DNA of 64,000 nucleotides from Phycisphaeraceae bacterium (GTDB taxonomy: Bacteria; Planctomycetota; Phycisphaerae; Phycisphaerales; UBA1924), in assembly GCA_019636615.1 (NCBI GenBank), contig JAHBXF010000001.1, positions 744,001 to 808,000 of the forward strand, read 5' to 3'. Shown in pieces: positions 62,287 to 64,000 of the stretch. Within the stretch, counting starts at the first letter, position 1. Each line of letters opens with the position of its first letter. The notes beneath the pieces were generated by a model. It saw only the letters and a list, made by a program, of their open reading frames with translations. It was not told the origin of the DNA and searched no databases. The position numbers were made by a program, and so were the translations under genes.

Positions 62287-63399
62287 ATGAGCCTCGCCCA
62301 GACCTGCCCCGCGATCCGTCGAATGGCCATCATCACCGGCGGCGGTGATTGCCCGGGCCTCAACGCCGTCATCCGCGCTGTCGCCAAAGACGCCTTCCAC
62401 TGCAACATCGACGTGCAGGGGATCGAAGACGGATACCTCGGGCTCATCGAGAACCGCTTCCGGCAACTCCAACCCCAGGAACTCTCGGGCATCCTGCGGC
62501 GTGGCGGCACCATCCTGGGCTCGAACAACAAGGCCAACCCCTCGCAGTTCGCCGTGGGCAAAAACCCCGACGGCACACCCATCTTCCGCGACTTCACCGA
62601 AGACTGCCTGCGCCACCTGCGCAACCGGAAGATCGAGGCGATGGTCGTCATCGGCGGCGACGGCACCATGACCAGCGCCGCCAACTTCGCCAGCCACGGC
62701 ATCTCCGTGGTCGGCGTGCCCAAGACCATCGACAACGACATCCAGGGGACCGAGATCACCTTCGGCTTTCAGACCGCCGTCGACACCGCCACCGACGCCC
62801 TCGACAAAGTGCGCACCACCGCCGACAGCCACCACCGCGCCATGGTTGTCGAGGTCATGGGCCGCAACGCCGGGTGGATCGCCCTTCACGCCGGCGTGGC
62901 CAGCGGCAGCGATGTCATTCTCATCCCCGAGATCCCCTTCGACATCGACGCCATCTGCGAAACCATCCACAACCGCGAACGCCAGAACAAACGCTCCACC
63001 ATCCTCTGCGTCTCTGAAGGCGCCCGCCCGCGCGACGGCCAGCAGTTCGTCGCCAAGGTTGACCCCACCAGCCCAGACCCCATCCGCCTGGGCGGTGTGG
63101 GCAAGTTCGTGGCCGAGGCCCTCGAAAAACGCACCGGCATCGAAAGCCGGTACGTGGTGCTCGGCCACGTGCAGCGCGGCGGCGTTCCCTGCCCCGCAGA
63201 CCGCGTGCTCTCCACCTTGCTGGGCCATCACGCCATGATGCTGCTGCGCGAGGGCAAAGTCGGACGAATGGTCGCCGTGCAGAACGGCCGCCTCACCGAT
63301 GTTGACCTTCAGGAACCCGCGGGGCGTCAGCGCCTGGTGCCTGTCGATCACCCCCTCGTGAGCGCCGCCCGCGCTGTGGGCACCAGTTTCGGCGACTGA
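62287..63399 (+). CDS. pfkA: 6-phosphofructokinase (group III-like)
   Basis: 370 residues from the ATG at 62287. It phosphorylates fructose 6-phosphate. Motifs: GGGDCPGLNAVIR, GGDGTMTSA, PKTIDNDIQGTE, the sugar-binding VVEVMGRNAGWIALHA and VLGHVQRGG. The key positions are mixed: Gly126 in GGDG (ATP-type; pyrophosphate enzymes have Asp) and Lys146 in PKTIDND (pyrophosphate-type; classical ATP enzymes have Gly). This Gly/Lys combination is the one reported for group III PFKs, which use ATP. It lies upstream of a glycogen synthase gene. Confidence 0.92.
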   Translation: MSLAQTCPAIRRMAIITGGGDCPGLNAVIRAVAKDAFHCNIDVQGIEDGYLGLIENRFRQLQPQELSGILRRGGTILGSNNKANPSQFAVGKNPDGTPIFRDFTEDCLRHLRNRKIEAMVVIGGDGTMTSAANFASHGISVVGVPKTIDNDIQGTEITFGFQTAVDTATDALDKVRTTADSHHRAMVVEVMGRNAGWIALHAGVASGSDVILIPEIPFDIDAICETIHNRERQNKRSTILCVSEGARPRDGQQFVAKVDPTSPDPIRLGGVGKFVAEALEKRTGIESRYVVLGHVQRGGVPCPADRVLSTLLGHHAMMLLREGKVGRMVAVQNGRLTDVDLQEPAGRQRLVPVDHPLVSAARAVGTSFGD

Positions 63400-63595
63400 C
63401 CCCACCACCGGCATACCCCCACCACCGGCACACCCCCAACAACAGCACGCGCCCAACACCGGCACGCGCATCACAGCCCTTCGCGCCCGCGCTGCGCCCC
63501 GGGCCGCGCCGGACTTTCCACCGGTGCTGCGCCGCGGGCCCCTCGTGCGCCGGTGTGTCTGCGCGGCTACGCTCGCATGATCTCAGGCCCCGACC
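63400..63595. repeat. Short repeats between pfk and glycogen synthase
   Basis: CCCCCACCACCGGCA-type units of about 17 bases are repeated twice and then degenerate (63399-63470). The rest of the ~195-base gap is GC-rich with no supported gene. Confidence 0.5.
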
Positions 63596-64000
63596 ATGAC
63601 CCAGCGCTCACTCCAGAACGATCCCGCGAGCCGCGACTATCAACCCGGCGCGGCCCCGCTCGCCTCTGATGATCTCGCCGCGCCCCCGCCCCCGGCCGGG
63701 CCGGTGCTGCTCGAGGTGGCGTGGGAAGTGTGCAACCAGGTCGGCGGCATCTATCAGGTGCTCCGCAGCAAGGCCCCGCTCATGGTGCAGCGCTGGGGCG
63801 ACCGCTACATCCTCGTCGGGCCGTATGAGCCGCGCAGCGCGGCGGTAGAGTTTGAAGAGATCCGCCCCGGCGGATGGATCGCCAAAGCCATCAACGCCCT
63901 GCGCGAGCAGGGGCTGGTGGTTCACTACGGGCGCTGGCTTGTTCCCGGCAGGCCCAAGGTGATGCTCATCGAGCACTGGCAGGGGCCCGAGCACCTGGCC
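63596..64000 (+). CDS. Eukaryote-type (GT3) glycogen synthase, N-terminal part
   Basis: 135 codons are visible; the gene continues past the window end. After a Pro/Ala-rich leader the sequence reads LLEVAWEVCNQVGGIYQVLRSKAPLM, then WGDRYILVGPYEP. These are the hallmark N-terminal blocks of GT3 glycogen synthases (fungal/animal GYS type), which use UDP-glucose, rather than bacterial GT5 GlgA. The KVMLIEHW segment near the cut is also conserved. Together with the adjacent phosphofructokinase it indicates a storage/central carbon locus. Confidence 0.88.
   Translation, partial: MTQRSLQNDPASRDYQPGAAPLASDDLAAPPPPAGPVLLEVAWEVCNQVGGIYQVLRSKAPLMVQRWGDRYILVGPYEPRSAAVEFEEIRPGGWIAKAINALREQGLVVHYGRWLVPGRPKVMLIEHWQGPEHLA

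Noticed and set aside
63399..63470. Possible CRISPR-like repeats
   Set aside because: Units are about 17 bases, adjacent, degenerate and only two or three in number.

Overview
The window is high-GC bacterial DNA that fits a planctomycete, most likely of class Phycisphaerae. This is inferred from four things: acidic tandem dockerin-like tails (pattern DxNxDGGVDGxDVExFF) on exported proteins, several prepilin-like proteins, membrane proteins with a C-x2-C-x12-C-x2-C zinc ribbon, and lipid A/outer-membrane assembly genes (LpxL-type acyltransferase, LptE, BamD-like). No rRNA, tRNA or CRISPR array was recognised. Intergenic gaps are short except in the first 10 kb.

Bases 1-10344 are an accessory, rearranged region. 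A large secreted beta-propeller/Ig/dockerin gene (29-3469) is split by an 841-bp IS5-type element. A second copy of this element, inverted and encoding an identical transposase, lies at 4410-5250. Next come two paralogous minus-strand cassettes. Each pairs a stand-alone RHS tip protein (near-identical core of about 150 residues, strongly diverged low-GC C-terminal domain) with a small lipoprotein (5266-6333 with 3866-4357; 8844-10046 with 8272-8775). The second IS copy sits exactly between the two genes of the first cassette. An IS200/IS605-like element, REP-like hairpins, duplicated spacers and a third RHS remnant lie between the cassettes. This is the best candidate for an undescribed system in the window.

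Bases 10345-19626 hold an LpxL-like acyltransferase, a membrane-anchored coiled-coil protein with a BRCT-like C-terminus, a large coiled-coil membrane protein, a lone OppB-type permease and three tandem zinc-ribbon membrane proteins. Bases 19627-25045 (minus) form a reactive-sulfur operon: metallo-beta-lactamase/double-rhodanese protein, TauE/SafE exporter, rhodanese-membrane protein, AhpD-like protein and an HscA-type Hsp70. Bases 25476-30920 contain two uncharacterised genes and two secreted dockerin-tailed proteins, one of them an M14 carboxypeptidase.

Bases 31272-37970 are a type IV pilus/type II secretion operon (pilT, pilC, two pseudopilins and a 970-residue PilX-like protein), followed by a PilZ protein. 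Bases 38828-57813 hold housekeeping and cell-envelope genes: DUF255 thioredoxin-like protein, rpe, UAP1-type pyrophosphorylase, another pseudopilin, an inactive transglutaminase-like protein, a DegT aminotransferase, BamD-like and LptE proteins, nnrE, DUF695/RraB, amidohydrolase, a 37-residue Lys/Ala-rich protein, an inactive M16 homologue, a two-domain iron-type permease and an SDR oxidoreductase. Bases 58067-64000 carry a CHASE2 Ser/Thr kinase translationally coupled to an exported protein with a lipoprotein paralogue, then a 6-phosphofructokinase and the start of a eukaryote-type (GT3) glycogen synthase running off the window.
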